Source: Gammaproteobacteria bacterium (GTDB lineage: Bacteria; Pseudomonadota; Gammaproteobacteria; Ga0077536). From it: 44,310 nt of DNA. The stretch's first letter is position 1. Every line of letters starts with the position of its first letter. Below are positions 1 to 9,916 of the stretch, one piece after another. The translations under genes and the position numbers were made by a program. The stretch is taken from positions 1 through 44,310 of the forward strand of contig JAIEQK010000225.1 in NCBI GenBank assembly GCA_019747795.1, given 5' to 3'. The notes under the pieces are model-generated. The model had not been told where the DNA came from. It saw only the letters and a program-made list of their open reading frames with translations, and did no database searches.

Positions 1-434
1 GCCAGCCGCTGGCGCTCGGCCTCGTCCAGCGGCGGCGGGGCCGCGGCGCGCTGGCGCGCGATGCGCACCACCACCACCACGGCCAGCAGCAGCGCGAAGG
101 GCCCGACCCACAAGAGCCAGGTGGACTCCTTCATCGGCGGACGGTACAGCACGAAATCGCCGTAGCGCGCCACCAGGTAGTCGTGGATCTGCTGGTCGTC
201 GCGACCCTGTTCCAGGAGCTGCTTGACCTCGTCGCGCAGGTCCTGGGCCAGCTCGGCGTGGGAATCCTTCAAGGTCTGGTTCTGGCAGACCATGCAGCGC
301 AGCTCTTCGAGCAGCTTGTCGTAGCGCGCCGCGAGCGTCGGGTCGGCGAACTCCGCCGGCGCATCGGCGGCGGGCGCGCCGGCCGCGAACGCCCAGCACA
401 GCAGGGCCAGGAGCAGGGCGCGTGGGGCGCTCAT
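1..434 (-). CDS. ccmH: Cytochrome c maturation protein CcmH (partial, C-terminus off window)
   Basis: CcmH is a membrane-anchored periplasmic thiol oxidoreductase that helps reduce apocytochrome c before heme ligation. The frame opens at ATG 434 (reverse strand) with a signal peptide of about 20 residues (LLLALLCWAFAAG). It contains the family hallmark LRCMVCQNQ near residues 46-54 with the CxxC pair, then a helical region and a transmembrane segment (WLLWVGPFALLLAVVVVV). Around 144 codons are present and the stop lies beyond base 1. The start ATG overlaps the ccmG stop as ATGA, so the two are translationally coupled. Any CcmI-like gene would lie outside the window. The identification rests on the CxxC motif, topology and operon position. 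Confidence 0.95.
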   Translation of the reverse strand, partial: MSAPRALLLALLCWAFAAGAPAADAPAEFADPTLAARYDKLLEELRCMVCQNQTLKDSHAELAQDLRDEVKQLLEQGRDDQQIHDYLVARYGDFVLYRPPMKESTWLLWVGPFALLLAVVVVVRIARQRAAAPPPLDEAERQRL

Positions 435-961
435 GGCTGGCGCGGCGCGAGCTGGGCGAGCAGGGGCAGCAGCTCGCGCGCCAGCACGTCGTTGGTCAGC
501 GGTCCCACGTGCTTGTAGCGGATGGTGCCGGTGGCATCGACCAGGAAGGTCTCCGGCACGCCGTAGACGCCGAGGTCCAGGCCCAGCCGACCCTCGGGAT
601 CGAACAGGGTCAGGCCATAGGGATCACCGCGTTCGGTCAACCACGCGCGCGCCGCGCCCAGCTCGTCGTGGTAGTTCAACCCCACCAGGGTGACCTGGCC
701 AGTGCGCTGCAGGTCCAGCAGCAGGGGATGCTCCTCGCGGCACTGCGCGCACCACGAGGCCCACACGTTCAATAGATAGGGCTTGCCGAGCAGGTCGGCG
801 CGCTTCACCGCGGTGTCCGGCGTCGCCAGCGTGCCGAGCGCGAAGTCGGGCGCCGGCTTGCCGATCAGCGGCGACGGCACGAGGCGCGGATCGCGATGCA
901 GGCCGACGTACAGGAAGCCGACCAGCGCGGCGAACAGGACCAGCGGCAGGGCGTAACGCAT
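431..961 (-). CDS. ccmG: Thiol:disulfide interchange protein CcmG/DsbE
   Basis: Periplasmic membrane-anchored thioredoxin-fold protein that hands reductant to CcmH and apocytochrome c. It has 176 residues, normal for CcmG. An N-terminal anchor (residues 3-20) is followed by the thioredoxin domain with active site W70-C71-A72-Q73-C74 and the conserved cis-Pro segment GVYGVPETF near residue 130. The inner dipeptide AQ differs from the more usual PT or VP, which may shift redox potential (inference). The gene starts 6 bases after the ccmF stop and overlaps ccmH by 4 bases. Confidence 0.96.
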   Translation of the reverse strand: MRYALPLVLFAALVGFLYVGLHRDPRLVPSPLIGKPAPDFALGTLATPDTAVKRADLLGKPYLLNVWASWCAQCREEHPLLLDLQRTGQVTLVGLNYHDELGAARAWLTERGDPYGLTLFDPEGRLGLDLGVYGVPETFLVDATGTIRYKHVGPLTNDVLARELLPLLAQLAPRQP

Positions 962-967
962 GTCGGT

Positions 968-2944
968 TCAGCCCGTGACCGCGCCACCGGTGGCCGCGCG
1001 CGCGGCGAGGCGCGTGGCGAGGCGCCGGAAGCGCGGATCGCACATCGCGACCGCGCCGCCGGCCGCCATCAGGAGGGCGCCCAGCCACAACCAGCGCACG
1101 AAGGGCTTCACGCTGACCCGCACGCTCCAGGTCTTCTCGTCGAGTGGCTCGCCGAGCGAGACGTAGAGATCGCGCCGCAGGCCGGGCGCGATGCCGGCCT
1201 CGGTCATCGGCATGCCGCGCACGTGGTAGTTGCGCTTCTCGGCCGACAGCGTCGTGACGTGCTCGCCGTCGCGCGTGACTTCGAAGCGCGCCGCGGTGCC
1301 GTCGTAGTTCGGGCCTTCGATGGGCGTGGCGGCGGCGAAGGTGAAGACGTAGTCGCCGGCCGTCACGCTGTCGCCGGGCGCCGCGCGCGAGTGCACGTCG
1401 ACCGTGTCCAGGCTGACCAGGGTCACGCCAATGATGGTCACCGCGAAGCCGATGTGCGCGAGGTGCTGGCCGAGGTAGGCGGCCGGCAGATGCATGAACG
1501 CGGCCCAGGGCGCGCTCCGCGCGCGACAGCGGCGCAGCACGCCGCCGACGCTCGAGGCCAGCACCCAGAACGCGAGCGCGAGGCCGAAGACGGCGCGCGG
1601 CGAACGCGCCTCGCTCAAGGTCGCGACCGCGGTCGCGAGCAGCACCAGGGTGCCGAGCAGGGGCAGGCGCAGACCGCGGCACAGCTCGGCGAAGCGGTCC
1701 TGTTTCCAGCGCGCGTGCTGGCCGAGGCCCAGCAGCACCACCAGCGGCGCCATCAGCGGCACGAACACCGCGTTGAAGTAGGGCGGGCCGACCGAGATCT
1801 TGCCGAGCCCGAGCGCATCCAGGACCAGCGGGTAGAGCGTGCCGAGCAGCACGGTCGCGCAGCTGACCGTCAAGAGCACGCTGTTCGCGAGCAGGAAGGA
1901 CTCGCGCGAGGTGAGCGCGTAGCTCGCGCCGCTCTGCATGCTGGTGCCGCGCCAGGCGTAGAGCGCGAGCGCGCCGCCGATCACCAGCACCAGGAACACC
2001 AGGATGAACACGCCGCGCGCCGGGTCGCTCGCGAAGGCGTGTACCGAGGTCAGCACGCCGGAGCGGACCAGGAAGGTGCCGAGCAGGCTCAGGCCGAAGG
2101 CACCGATGGCGAGCAGCACCGTCCAGCTCTTGAACACGTCGCGCTTCTCGGTCGCGGCCAGCGAATGGATCAGCGCCGTGCCGAGCAGCCAGGGCATGAA
2201 GGACGCGTTCTCCACCGGGTCCCAGAACCACCAGCCGCCCCAGCCGAGCTCGTAGTACGCCCACCAGCTGCCGAGCGCGATGCCGAGCGTGAGGAAGGTC
2301 CAGGCGAGCAGCGTCCAGGGTCGCGCCCAGCGCGCCCAGGCGCTGTCGAGATGGCCGCCGATGAGCCCCGCGATGGCGAAGGCGAAGGCGACCGAGAAGC
2401 CGACGTAGCCGGTGTAGAGCATCGGCGGATGCACCACCAGGCCGAAGTCCTGGAGGAGCGGGTTCAGGTCCGCGCCGTCGCTCGGCGGCGGCAGCTGGCG
2501 CAGGAAGGGGTTGGAGGTCGCGAGCATGAACAACAGGAAGCCGACGCTGATGGCACCCATCACCGCCAGCACGCGCGCGCTGAAGGCGAGCGGCAGGCCG
2601 CGGCTGCCGAAGCTGACCGCGCAGGACCAGGCGGACAGCAGCAGCACCCACAGCAGCAGCGAGCCCTCGTGAGCGCCCCACAAAGCCGAGATGCGGTAGG
2701 CCAGTGGCAGCGCGGAGTTGGAGTTCTGCGCCACGTAGGCGAGCGAGAAATCATTGTTGATGAAGGCGTGCGCGAGCGCCGCGAAGGCCAGCGCCACGAA
2801 CAGGAACTGGGCGCGCGCCGCGGGCCGCGCGAGCGACATCCACAGCACGTTGCCGCGCTGCGCGCCGATGAGTGGCACGAGCGTCAGCAGCACGCCGATG
2901 GCGAGCGCCATGGCCAGCGCGAAGTGTCCGAGTTCGGCAATCAT
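968..2944 (-). CDS. ccmF: Heme lyase subunit CcmF
   Basis: Large polytopic membrane protein of the CcmF/CcmH heme ligation complex, which attaches heme from holo-CcmE to the CxxCH motif of apocytochrome c. It has 658 residues, the usual CcmF length. The tryptophan-rich WWD heme-binding motif ([14 protein letters not shown]) sits at about residues 234-247. Conserved flanking segments include [12 protein letters not shown] near 89 and [10 protein letters not shown] at 171-180, carrying a candidate heme-ligand His172. Many transmembrane helices and a periplasmic domain before the last helix are visible. Its ATG overlaps the ccmE stop as ATGA. Confidence 0.97.
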   Translation of the reverse strand: MIAELGHFALAMALAIGVLLTLVPLIGAQRGNVLWMSLARPAARAQFLFVALAFAALAHAFINNDFSLAYVAQNSNSALPLAYRISALWGAHEGSLLLWVLLLSAWSCAVSFGSRGLPLAFSARVLAVMGAISVGFLLFMLATSNPFLRQLPPPSDGADLNPLLQDFGLVVHPPMLYTGYVGFSVAFAFAIAGLIGGHLDSAWARWARPWTLLAWTFLTLGIALGSWWAYYELGWGGWWFWDPVENASFMPWLLGTALIHSLAATEKRDVFKSWTVLLAIGAFGLSLLGTFLVRSGVLTSVHAFASDPARGVFILVFLVLVIGGALALYAWRGTSMQSGASYALTSRESFLLANSVLLTVSCATVLLGTLYPLVLDALGLGKISVGPPYFNAVFVPLMAPLVVLLGLGQHARWKQDRFAELCRGLRLPLLGTLVLLATAVATLSEARSPRAVFGLALAFWVLASSVGGVLRRCRARSAPWAAFMHLPAAYLGQHLAHIGFAVTIIGVTLVSLDTVDVHSRAAPGDSVTAGDYVFTFAAATPIEGPNYDGTAARFEVTRDGEHVTTLSAEKRNYHVRGMPMTEAGIAPGLRRDLYVSLGEPLDEKTWSVRVSVKPFVRWLWLGALLMAAGGAVAMCDPRFRRLATRLAARAATGGAVTG

Positions 2945-3384
2945 GGCTTCATCCCCGCCTGCGCCTTGCCGTCCTTGAGCGCCTGCGCGACCTCGGGCGG
3001 CATGTAATTCTCGTCGTGCTTGGCCAGCACCTCGCTCGCCACGAACACGCCGCCAGGGTCGAGCTGGCCGATGGCGACGATGCCCTGCCCCTCGCGAAAC
3101 AGGTCCGGCAGGATGCCCTTGTAGGTCACGGTCCGCTGCTGCGCGAAATCGGTGACGGCGAAGCGCACGGTCAGATCCTGCGGGTCGCGCTGGACGCTGC
3201 CCTTGACCACCATGCCGCCGAGGCGGAAGGCGCGGTTGCCCGGCGCTTCGCCACGCGCGACCTCGCTCGGGCTGTAGAAATACATCAGGTTCTGGTTGAA
3301 GGCGGCCAGGATCAGGGCCACGGCCACGCCGATGCCCAGCACCCCGAGTCCGATCACCAGCATGCGCTTACGCCTGGGCGTCAT
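2941..3384 (-). CDS. ccmE: Periplasmic heme chaperone CcmE
   Basis: CcmE binds heme covalently through a histidine and carries it from CcmC to CcmF. A single N-terminal anchor (about residues 9-28) precedes the OB-fold domain. The heme-binding signature [13 protein letters not shown] lies near residues 120-132, giving His123 as the covalent ligand and Tyr127 as the axial ligand. The ATG at 3384 is chosen; a TTG one codon upstream (3387) is also possible. The 5' end overlaps ccmD by 17 bases. Total length is 147 residues, normal for the family. Confidence 0.96.
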   Translation of the reverse strand: MTPRRKRMLVIGLGVLGIGVAVALILAAFNQNLMYFYSPSEVARGEAPGNRAFRLGGMVVKGSVQRDPQDLTVRFAVTDFAQQRTVTYKGILPDLFREGQGIVAIGQLDPGGVFVASEVLAKHDENYMPPEVAQALKDGKAQAGMKP

Positions 3385-3550
3385 CAATCGTTCCGAGTTC
3401 TCGGCGTCGCGCCAGCGCCGCCAGCGCCGCGCGCTCCGCGCGGCGCGGCAGCAGCACGTTCAGCGCCAGCACCACCAGCGCGAGGCCGTAGGAGGTCCAC
3501 ACGTAGACCGCGTAGCCGCCCATGTGCAGGAAGGCATCGAGTCCGCTCAC
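3368..3550 (-). CDS. ccmD: Heme exporter protein CcmD
   Basis: Small (60-residue) single-pass membrane protein that helps release holo-CcmE from the CcmABC complex. The typical N-terminal pattern of [19 protein letters not shown] is present, followed by one transmembrane helix and a basic cytoplasmic tail ([15 protein letters not shown]). The start is GTG at 3550: the ATG inside HMGGY would remove conserved residues. It begins 3 bases after the ccmC stop and ends inside ccmE. Confidence 0.93.
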   Translation of the reverse strand: MSGLDAFLHMGGYAVYVWTSYGLALVVLALNVLLPRRAERAALAALARRRELGTIDDAQA

Positions 3551-3553
3551 GGC

Positions 3554-4300
3554 TCAGGCTCGCGTCGGCAGGTCGAGTTCCCGCACCCAGGCGGCGTTGC
3601 GGTCGTACTCGAGGATCTGGGCGCGCACGCGCACCAGGAGGTTCCAGAAGAAGTAGCACTGGAAGGCCGCGATCATCACCAGCAGCGGGATCAGCATGTC
3701 GATGTGGATGGAGGGCTTGTCGAACTTGGTCACCGTCGCACCCTGGTGCAGCGTGCTCCACCATTCCACCGAGAAGTGGATGATGGGGATGTTGACCACA
3801 CCGATCAGCGACAGCACCGCGCCGGCGCGCGCCGCCGCGCGGCGATCGTCGAAGGCGCCGTGCAGGGCCATCACGCCGAGGTAGAGGAACAGCAGGATGA
3901 GTTCCGAGGTGAGCCGCGCGTCCCATACCCACCAGGTGCCCCACATGGGCTTGCCCCACAGCGAGCCGGTGACCAGCGCGAGGAAGGTGAACGAGGCGCC
4001 GAGCGGCGCGCAGGCGCGGGCGACGATTTCCGCCAGCTTGAGCTTCCATACCAGCGCCGCGCCGCCGGCCGCGGCCATGGTCACGTAGACGAACATCGAC
4101 ATCCAGGCGGACGGCACGTGCACGTACATGATGCGGAAGCTCTCGCCCTGCTGGTAATCGGCCGGCGCGAACACGAGCCCGCTGACCAGGCCCCAGGCGA
4201 ACAGTGCCAGGGTCAGCCCCGCCAGCCAGGGCGTGAGCGTGCGGCTCAGGCGGTAGGCGTGCATGAGCGACGCGTACTTGTGCAGGAAGGCGAAATTCAA
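3554..4300 (-). CDS. ccmC: Heme exporter / transporter CcmC
   Basis: Six-helix membrane protein that loads heme onto CcmE. It has 248 residues. The tryptophan-rich WWD motif WGTWWVWDARLTSELIL begins at residue 120, and candidate heme-ligand histidines are His61 (YVHVPSAW) and His185. The N-terminus aligns with the family only from the TTG codon at 4300 (MNFAFLHKYAS). A GAGG Shine-Dalgarno lies about six bases upstream of this TTG; an internal ATG at residue 13 would cut the conserved start. A 39-base gap separates it from ccmB. Confidence 0.96.
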   Translation of the reverse strand: MNFAFLHKYASLMHAYRLSRTLTPWLAGLTLALFAWGLVSGLVFAPADYQQGESFRIMYVHVPSAWMSMFVYVTMAAAGGAALVWKLKLAEIVARACAPLGASFTFLALVTGSLWGKPMWGTWWVWDARLTSELILLFLYLGVMALHGAFDDRRAAARAGAVLSLIGVVNIPIIHFSVEWWSTLHQGATVTKFDKPSIHIDMLIPLLVMIAAFQCYFFWNLLVRVRAQILEYDRNAAWVRELDLPTRA

Positions 4301-4339
4301 GCGGACCTCGGAGCGCGTGGCGGGGCTCGATCGTTGGCG

Positions 4340-5011
4340 TCAACTCATGCGGATGCGCAGCGCCGCGGCCGTGGCCCAGGGTGCCAGCGTCACGGCCAGG
4401 ACTACGAGGCCGGCGAGGAAGTAGATCTCGCCCGTGACCGGCAGTCCGAGGGCCGCGTTGGCGGTGGCCGACGCACCAAAAATCAGCACCGGAATGTACA
4501 ACGGCAGGATCAACATTGCCAGGAGCAGGCCGCCGCCGCGCAGACCCACGGTGAGCGCGCTGATGGCGCTGCCGACCAGGCTCATGACCACGCTGCCGAG
4601 CGCCAGCGTGGCGAGCAGCACGCCGAGCACCGCGCCGGGGACGTCGAGCGCGAGGCCGGCCGGCACCGCCAGCACGAGCACCGGCAGGCCGGACAGCAGC
4701 CAGTGCGCGAGCGCCTTCGCGAAGCCGAGCAGGGCGAGCGGCGCGCCGCCCGTCACCAGCACCTCGAGCGTGCCGTCGGCGTAGTCGGCGCGGAACAGGG
4801 ACTCGAGCGACAGGGCCGCGGCGAGCAGCGCGGCGACCCACACCGCGCCGGCCGCGATCCGCGACAGGAGCGCGCTGTCGGTGCCGAGCGCGAAGGGGAA
4901 CATCAGGATCACCAGGGCGAAGAACAGGAGCGGATGCAGGGCCTCGGCCTGGTTGCGCGCCGCGCGCAGGAGTTCGCGGCGCAGGACCGCCGCGACCACG
5001 TCGCCGCTCAC
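4340..5011 (-). CDS. ccmB: Heme exporter permease CcmB
   Basis: Membrane subunit of the CcmAB(C) ABC transporter that powers release of holo-CcmE. It has 223 residues, the standard size, with six predicted transmembrane helices. The conserved opening (LRRELLRAARNQAEALHPLLFF) and the LFRADYADGTLE segment near residue 72 fit CcmB. The start is GTG at 5011, overlapping the ccmA stop as GTGA, so translation is coupled. Confidence 0.95.
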   Translation of the reverse strand: MSGDVVAAVLRRELLRAARNQAEALHPLLFFALVILMFPFALGTDSALLSRIAAGAVWVAALLAAALSLESLFRADYADGTLEVLVTGGAPLALLGFAKALAHWLLSGLPVLVLAVPAGLALDVPGAVLGVLLATLALGSVVMSLVGSAISALTVGLRGGGLLLAMLILPLYIPVLIFGASATANAALGLPVTGEIYFLAGLVVLAVTLAPWATAAALRIRMS

Positions 5012-5694
5012 GCCGCACGCTCCAGCGGCACGACCGTCACCGGGTGGCGGGAGTCGAAGCCCTGGTGAGTGGCGATGAGGACCGTGCCGCCGGCCTCGAC
5101 CTGCTCATCGATCAGGGTCTCTACCAGGGCGCGGCTGGCGTGGTCGAGCGCGGTGAAGGGCTCGTCCAGCATCCACAGACGGGTGTCGAACAGCGCCAGT
5201 CGGGCGAGCGTCACCCGCTGGCGCTGGCCGGCGGACAGGTAACGCACCGGGCGCTCGGCGAACTCGGCCGCGTTCAGCGCGCGCAGCGCCGCGGCCACGC
5301 CGAGGCGCCTGGGCGCGGCGGCGAGCGCGGCGATGAAGTCGAGGTTCTCCTGCGGCGTCAGCTCGGCGTTCAGGCCGCCGTGGTGGCCGATGTAGGTGAG
5401 ACTCGCGCGGAAGGTCGGCAGGGTGGCGAGCGCCTGGCCTTGCCAGAGGATCTCGCCGGCATCCGGGGTCACGAGGCCCGCCAGGGTCTTCATCAGCGTG
5501 GTCTTGCCGCAGCCGTTCGCACCCTGCAGCTGCACGATGCTGCGCGCCGGCGCGGAGAAACTGAGCCCGTCGAACAACAGCCGCGGGCCGCGCTCCAGGC
5601 GCAGGCCGCGGACGTCGAGACCGCTGTCGGGCATGGGTGAGGACGCCGGGGTCGCGGGCGATGCGGGACGCCGCGCGCGCGGCGCCGTGGTCAC
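5008..5694 (-). CDS. ccmA: Heme exporter ATPase CcmA
   Basis: ATP-binding subunit of the CcmAB complex. It shows an intact Walker A (GANGCGKTT, residues 58-66), ABC signature YLSAGQRQR, Walker B with catalytic Glu (LWMLDEPFTALD) and the switch His (ATHQG). The GTG at 5694 overlaps the stop of the preceding hypothetical gene as GTGA. This gives a 20-residue Pro/Ala-rich N-terminal extension not typical of CcmA. The alternative ATG at 5634 (MPDSGLDVRG) would give a normal length but has no better ribosome site. The enzyme assignment is secure; the start is less so. Confidence 0.95.
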   Translation of the reverse strand: MTTAPRARRPASPATPASSPMPDSGLDVRGLRLERGPRLLFDGLSFSAPARSIVQLQGANGCGKTTLMKTLAGLVTPDAGEILWQGQALATLPTFRASLTYIGHHGGLNAELTPQENLDFIAALAAAPRRLGVAAALRALNAAEFAERPVRYLSAGQRQRVTLARLALFDTRLWMLDEPFTALDHASRALVETLIDEQVEAGGTVLIATHQGFDSRHPVTVVPLERAA

Positions 5695-6092
5695 TTGAGG
5701 ATGAACTTGCCTCCGGACCGACCGCCGGGCAGGCCGCCGAGGTCACCCGGGCCGCCCTGGCCCGGCACGACGATGCGCGAGGCCTCCTCGCGGGCCATTT
5801 CCCGCGCGCGCTCGTTGAGTCGCTCGATGGCGCCCTTGATGCCCTCGGGGAACTGCGCGCAGGCCTCGGCCAGGCTCGGTCCCTCGAGCGGGAACTGCAC
5901 CGGGATGGGGCCCATCTGCGTCATCAGCGTGGTGTCGCCGATGAAGCGCTGCGGCCGGGACGGGTCGTCGCTGCCGTCCGTGCGTATCGGGATCAGGCGA
6001 CGAATGGTGGCCGCGTGCAGATCGGTGATCGCCTCTTCGCGGTAGAGGTTGTCGACGTCGACGGTGAAGGAATCTGCGCTGCTGCCAGCCAT
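5691..6092 (-). CDS. Conserved hypothetical cytoplasmic protein at head of ccm operon
   Basis: A 133-residue soluble protein with no signal peptide or membrane segment. It begins at ATG 6092 with a GGGAG ribosome site about seven bases upstream. Notable segments are VDVDNLYREEAITDLHAATIRRL (as a pattern, residues 10-32), PIPVQFPLEG near 65, an amphipathic helix IERLNERAREMAREEASR (about 88-105), and a glycine-rich tail. It resembles small conserved proteins of unknown function in gammaproteobacteria, but I cannot name a family. It overlaps ccmA as GTGA, so it is probably co-transcribed and translationally coupled with the ccm genes. Confidence 0.8.
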   Translation of the reverse strand: MAGSSADSFTVDVDNLYREEAITDLHAATIRRLIPIRTDGSDDPSRPQRFIGDTTLMTQMGPIPVQFPLEGPSLAEACAQFPEGIKGAIERLNERAREMAREEASRIVVPGQGGPGDLGGLPGGRSGGKFILK

Positions 6093-6227
6093 GTCGGTAC
6101 TCCCGCTCGATCAGTGGCGCGATGGTAGCAGAATCGTGATGCAGCGCGGGTTTAAAGCCGGCCGCGCCGGCTCCGATATACAGACCGACGGTGTAAGCTA
6201 ATCGCACCCACGAGAATCCGAAACCCT
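6093..6227. promoter_or_regulatory. Divergent promoter region between ccm operon and sugar operon
   Basis: This 135-base gap separates two divergent operons. On the minus strand a TACCAT hexamer (6127-6122) in the context TGCTACCATCGCG resembles a sigma70 -10 box, placing transcription start near 6115, ahead of the hypothetical gene. No good -35 was found. A perfect 7-base inverted repeat (AGCCGGC-CGC-GCCGGCT) lies at 6156-6172. The sequence between 6172 and 6227 (GATATA, TAAGCT) could hold the plus-strand promoter, but this is weak. Confidence 0.4.
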
Positions 6228-7234
6228 ATGAAAGTCCTGGTCACGGGCGCCGCTGGCTTCATCGGCTCCCGCCTGTGCGAACACCTGCTGGCGCGCGGCG
6301 ACGAAGTGGTCGGCGTCGACAATCTCAATGACTACTACGAGGTCTCGCTCAAGTACGCGCGCCTCGCGCGGCTCGAGCCGGCGCCGAATTTCCGCTTCCA
6401 CAAGCTGGACATCGCCGACCGCGCCGCGATGCCCGCGCTGTTCGCCGCCGAGAAGCCCGCGCGCGTCGTGCATCTCGCCGCCCAGGCCGGCGTGCGCTAC
6501 TCGCTGGAGAACCCCCACGCCTACATCGACGCGAACATCGTCGGCACGACCAACATCCTGGAGGGCTGTCGCCACCACGGCGTCGAGCACCTGGTGTATG
6601 CCTCGTCGAGCTCGGTGTACGGCGCCAATACCCGCATGCCCTTCTCGGTGCACGACAACGTCGACCACCCGGTGTCGCTGTACGCCGCCACCAAGAAGGC
6701 CAACGAGCTCATGGCCCACACCTACAGCCACCTGTTCGGCCTGCCGGCCACGGGGCTGCGCTTCTTCACCGTGTACGGCCCCTGGGGCCGGCCGGACATG
6801 TCGCTGTTCATGTTCACCCGCAAGATCCTGCGCGGCGAGCCGATAGACGTCTTCAACTACGGCAATCACCGGCGCGACTTCACCTACATCGACGACATCG
6901 TCGGCGGGGTGGTGGGCTGCCTGGACACCATCGCGACGCCGAATCCTGCATGGCAGAGCGACGCGCCGGACCCCGGCACGTCGCGCGCCCCGCACCGGCT
7001 GTACAACATCGGCAACAACTCGCCGGTGGAGCTGATGGACTTCATCGCCACCCTCGAGGAGTGTCTCGGGATGGAAGCGAAGAAGAACATGCTGCCCTTG
7101 CAGCCCGGCGATGTGCCCGACACCTACGCCGATGTCACCGCGCTGGTGGAGGACATCGGCTACCGTCCCGGCACGCCCATCAAGCAGGGCATCGCCAATT
7201 TCGTGAGCTGGTTTAAGGAGTACTACAAAGTCCC

Positions 7235-7238
<4 letters not shown>
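6228..7238 (+). CDS. UDP-glucuronate 4-epimerase family NAD-dependent epimerase
   Basis: Extended short-chain dehydrogenase of 336 residues, predicted to interconvert UDP-glucuronate and UDP-galacturonate (LspL/CapI type). The NAD-binding GAAGFIG is at residues 7-13. The catalytic pair is Y152/K156 ([10 protein letters not shown]), and the family segment [18 protein letters not shown] follows. The early motif [13 protein letters not shown] is typical of UDP-GlcA epimerases rather than GalE. It overlaps the next gene by four bases (ATGA), and together with the two dehydrogenases downstream it can make uronic acid donors. Substrate identity is inferred from family. Confidence 0.9.
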
Positions 7239-8524
<1,286 letters not shown>

Positions 8525-8528
8525 ACAC

Positions 8529-9833
8529 GTGAATGTCGTGATGATCGGCACCGGCTATGTCGGCCTGGTGTCGGGTGCCTGCTTCGCCGAGTTCGGCGCC
8601 AATGTCATCTGCGTCGACGTCGACGCAGGCAAGATCGCCAAGCTGCACGCCGGCCAGATGCCGATCTACGAGCCGGGGCTCGACACCCTGGTAGCGAACA
8701 ACGTCAACGCCGGCCGCTTGAGTTTCACCACCGAGATCGGGCCAGCCGTGGCCGCGGCCGACCTGGTGTTCATCGCGGTCGGCACGCCGAGCCGCCGCGG
8801 CGAGGGCTTCGCCGATCTCTCCTACGTCTACGAGGCGGCCCGCCAGATCGCGACCCACCTGTCGCGCTACGCGGTGATCGTCGACAAGTCGACGGTGCCG
8901 GTGGGCACCGCGCGGAACGTCGCGCGCATCGTGCGCGAGACCAATCCCGCGGCCGACTTCGATGTCGCCTCCAATCCCGAATTCCTGCGCGAGGGCGCCG
9001 CGATCAGCGACTTCATGCGCCCGGACCGCGTGGTCATCGGCTGCGAGAGCCCGCGCGCCGAAGCGCTGCTGCGCGAACTCTACCGGCCCCTGAACCTGCG
9101 TGAGACGCCGATCCTGGTCACCAACCTGGAGAGCGCGGAACTCATCAAGTACGCGGCCAACGCCTTCCTGGCCACCAAGATCAGCTTCATCAACGAGGTC
9201 TCGAGCCTGTGCGAGGCGGTCGGCGCGGATGTCCACGCGGTCGCCAAGGGCATGGGCATGGATGGCCGCATCGGCGGCAAGTTCCTGCACCCGGGGCCCG
9301 GCTACGGCGGCTCCTGCTTTCCGAAAGACACCCAGGCCCTGGTGCGCATCGCCCAGGAGCACGGCGTCGGCAGTCGCATCGTGGAGGCGGTCATCGAGGT
9401 CAACGCCGCGCAGAAGGCGCGCATGATCAAGAAGATTCGCGAGGCCCTGGGCGGCTCCGAGGCGGGCAAGACCATCGGCGTGCTGGGGCTCACCTTCAAG
9501 CCCGAGACCGACGACATGCGTGATTCCCCGGCGCTGTCCATCCTGCCGCCGCTGATGGAGAAGGGCGCGCGGGTGCGGGCCCACGATCCGCAGGGCGTGC
9601 ACGAGGCGCGGCAGTACCTGCCGGCCGAGGTGCAGTACTGCGACGCCATCTACGATGTGTGCGAGGGCGCCGACGCGCTGGTGCTGCTGACCGAGTGGAA
9701 CGCGTATCGCGGGCTCGATCTCGAGCGCGTGAAGCGCGGGCTCAAGAGCCCGGTATTCATCGATCTGCGCAACGTCTACGAGCGGGGTACGCTCGAGAAG
9801 CTGGGCTTCGCCTATTACTGCGTGGGGCGGTAA
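8529..9833 (+). CDS. ugd: UDP-glucose 6-dehydrogenase
   Basis: Two-step NAD-dependent oxidation of UDP-glucose to UDP-glucuronate, the precursor for the epimerase at 6228. It has 434 residues. GTGYVGLVSG sits at 7-16, the K207 region reads AELIKYAANAFLATKISF, and the catalytic cysteine is C263 in GPGYGGSCFPKD. The C-terminal LTFKPETDDMRDSPA is typical of Ugd. The start is GTG at 8529, four bases after the previous stop. It is the last gene of the three-gene sugar operon. Confidence 0.95.
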   Translation: MNVVMIGTGYVGLVSGACFAEFGANVICVDVDAGKIAKLHAGQMPIYEPGLDTLVANNVNAGRLSFTTEIGPAVAAADLVFIAVGTPSRRGEGFADLSYVYEAARQIATHLSRYAVIVDKSTVPVGTARNVARIVRETNPAADFDVASNPEFLREGAAISDFMRPDRVVIGCESPRAEALLRELYRPLNLRETPILVTNLESAELIKYAANAFLATKISFINEVSSLCEAVGADVHAVAKGMGMDGRIGGKFLHPGPGYGGSCFPKDTQALVRIAQEHGVGSRIVEAVIEVNAAQKARMIKKIREALGGSEAGKTIGVLGLTFKPETDDMRDSPALSILPPLMEKGARVRAHDPQGVHEARQYLPAEVQYCDAIYDVCEGADALVLLTEWNAYRGLDLERVKRGLKSPVFIDLRNVYERGTLEKLGFAYYCVGR

Positions 9834-9851
9834 TCGCCCCTGGTCCGCGCG

Positions 9852-9916
9852 CCCGGCTTGCCCGGGATGACGGCTCCCGACTCCTCACGGCCGGCGCGCG
9901 CTAAGATGCGCGCGCC
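9852..9916 (+). promoter_or_regulatory. Promoter and hairpins before the O-acyltransferase gene
   Basis: Two inverted repeats occupy this gap. The first is CCCGG-cttgc-CCGGG (9852-9866). The second is a perfect 9-base repeat, GGCGCGCGC (9893-9901) and GCGCGCGCC (9908-9916), with loop TAAGAT; it ends at the base before the ATG. The loop also reads as a -10 box (TAAGAT, 9902-9907), which would start transcription near 9914 and give a leaderless or nearly leaderless mRNA. No Shine-Dalgarno is present, which fits that reading. No clear -35 is seen. Confidence 0.4.

Noticed and set aside
67-81. CAC triplet run resembling a microsatellite or His-tag
   Set aside because: On the coding strand it encodes valines in the ccmH transmembrane helix.
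896-3007. Very long open frame on the plus strand opposite ccmF/ccmE
   Set aside because: It is rich in Arg, Ala, Gln and His with no motif; a third-position GC shadow of the well-supported ccm genes.
3296-5068. Long plus-strand open frame opposite ccmB/ccmC/ccmD
   Set aside because: Low-complexity composition and no domain; the opposite strand encodes clear ccm proteins.
9841-9880. CCCGGCTTGCCCGGGATGACG as a dispersed repeat family member
   Set aside because: Only one copy is seen in the window, so repeat status cannot be supported.
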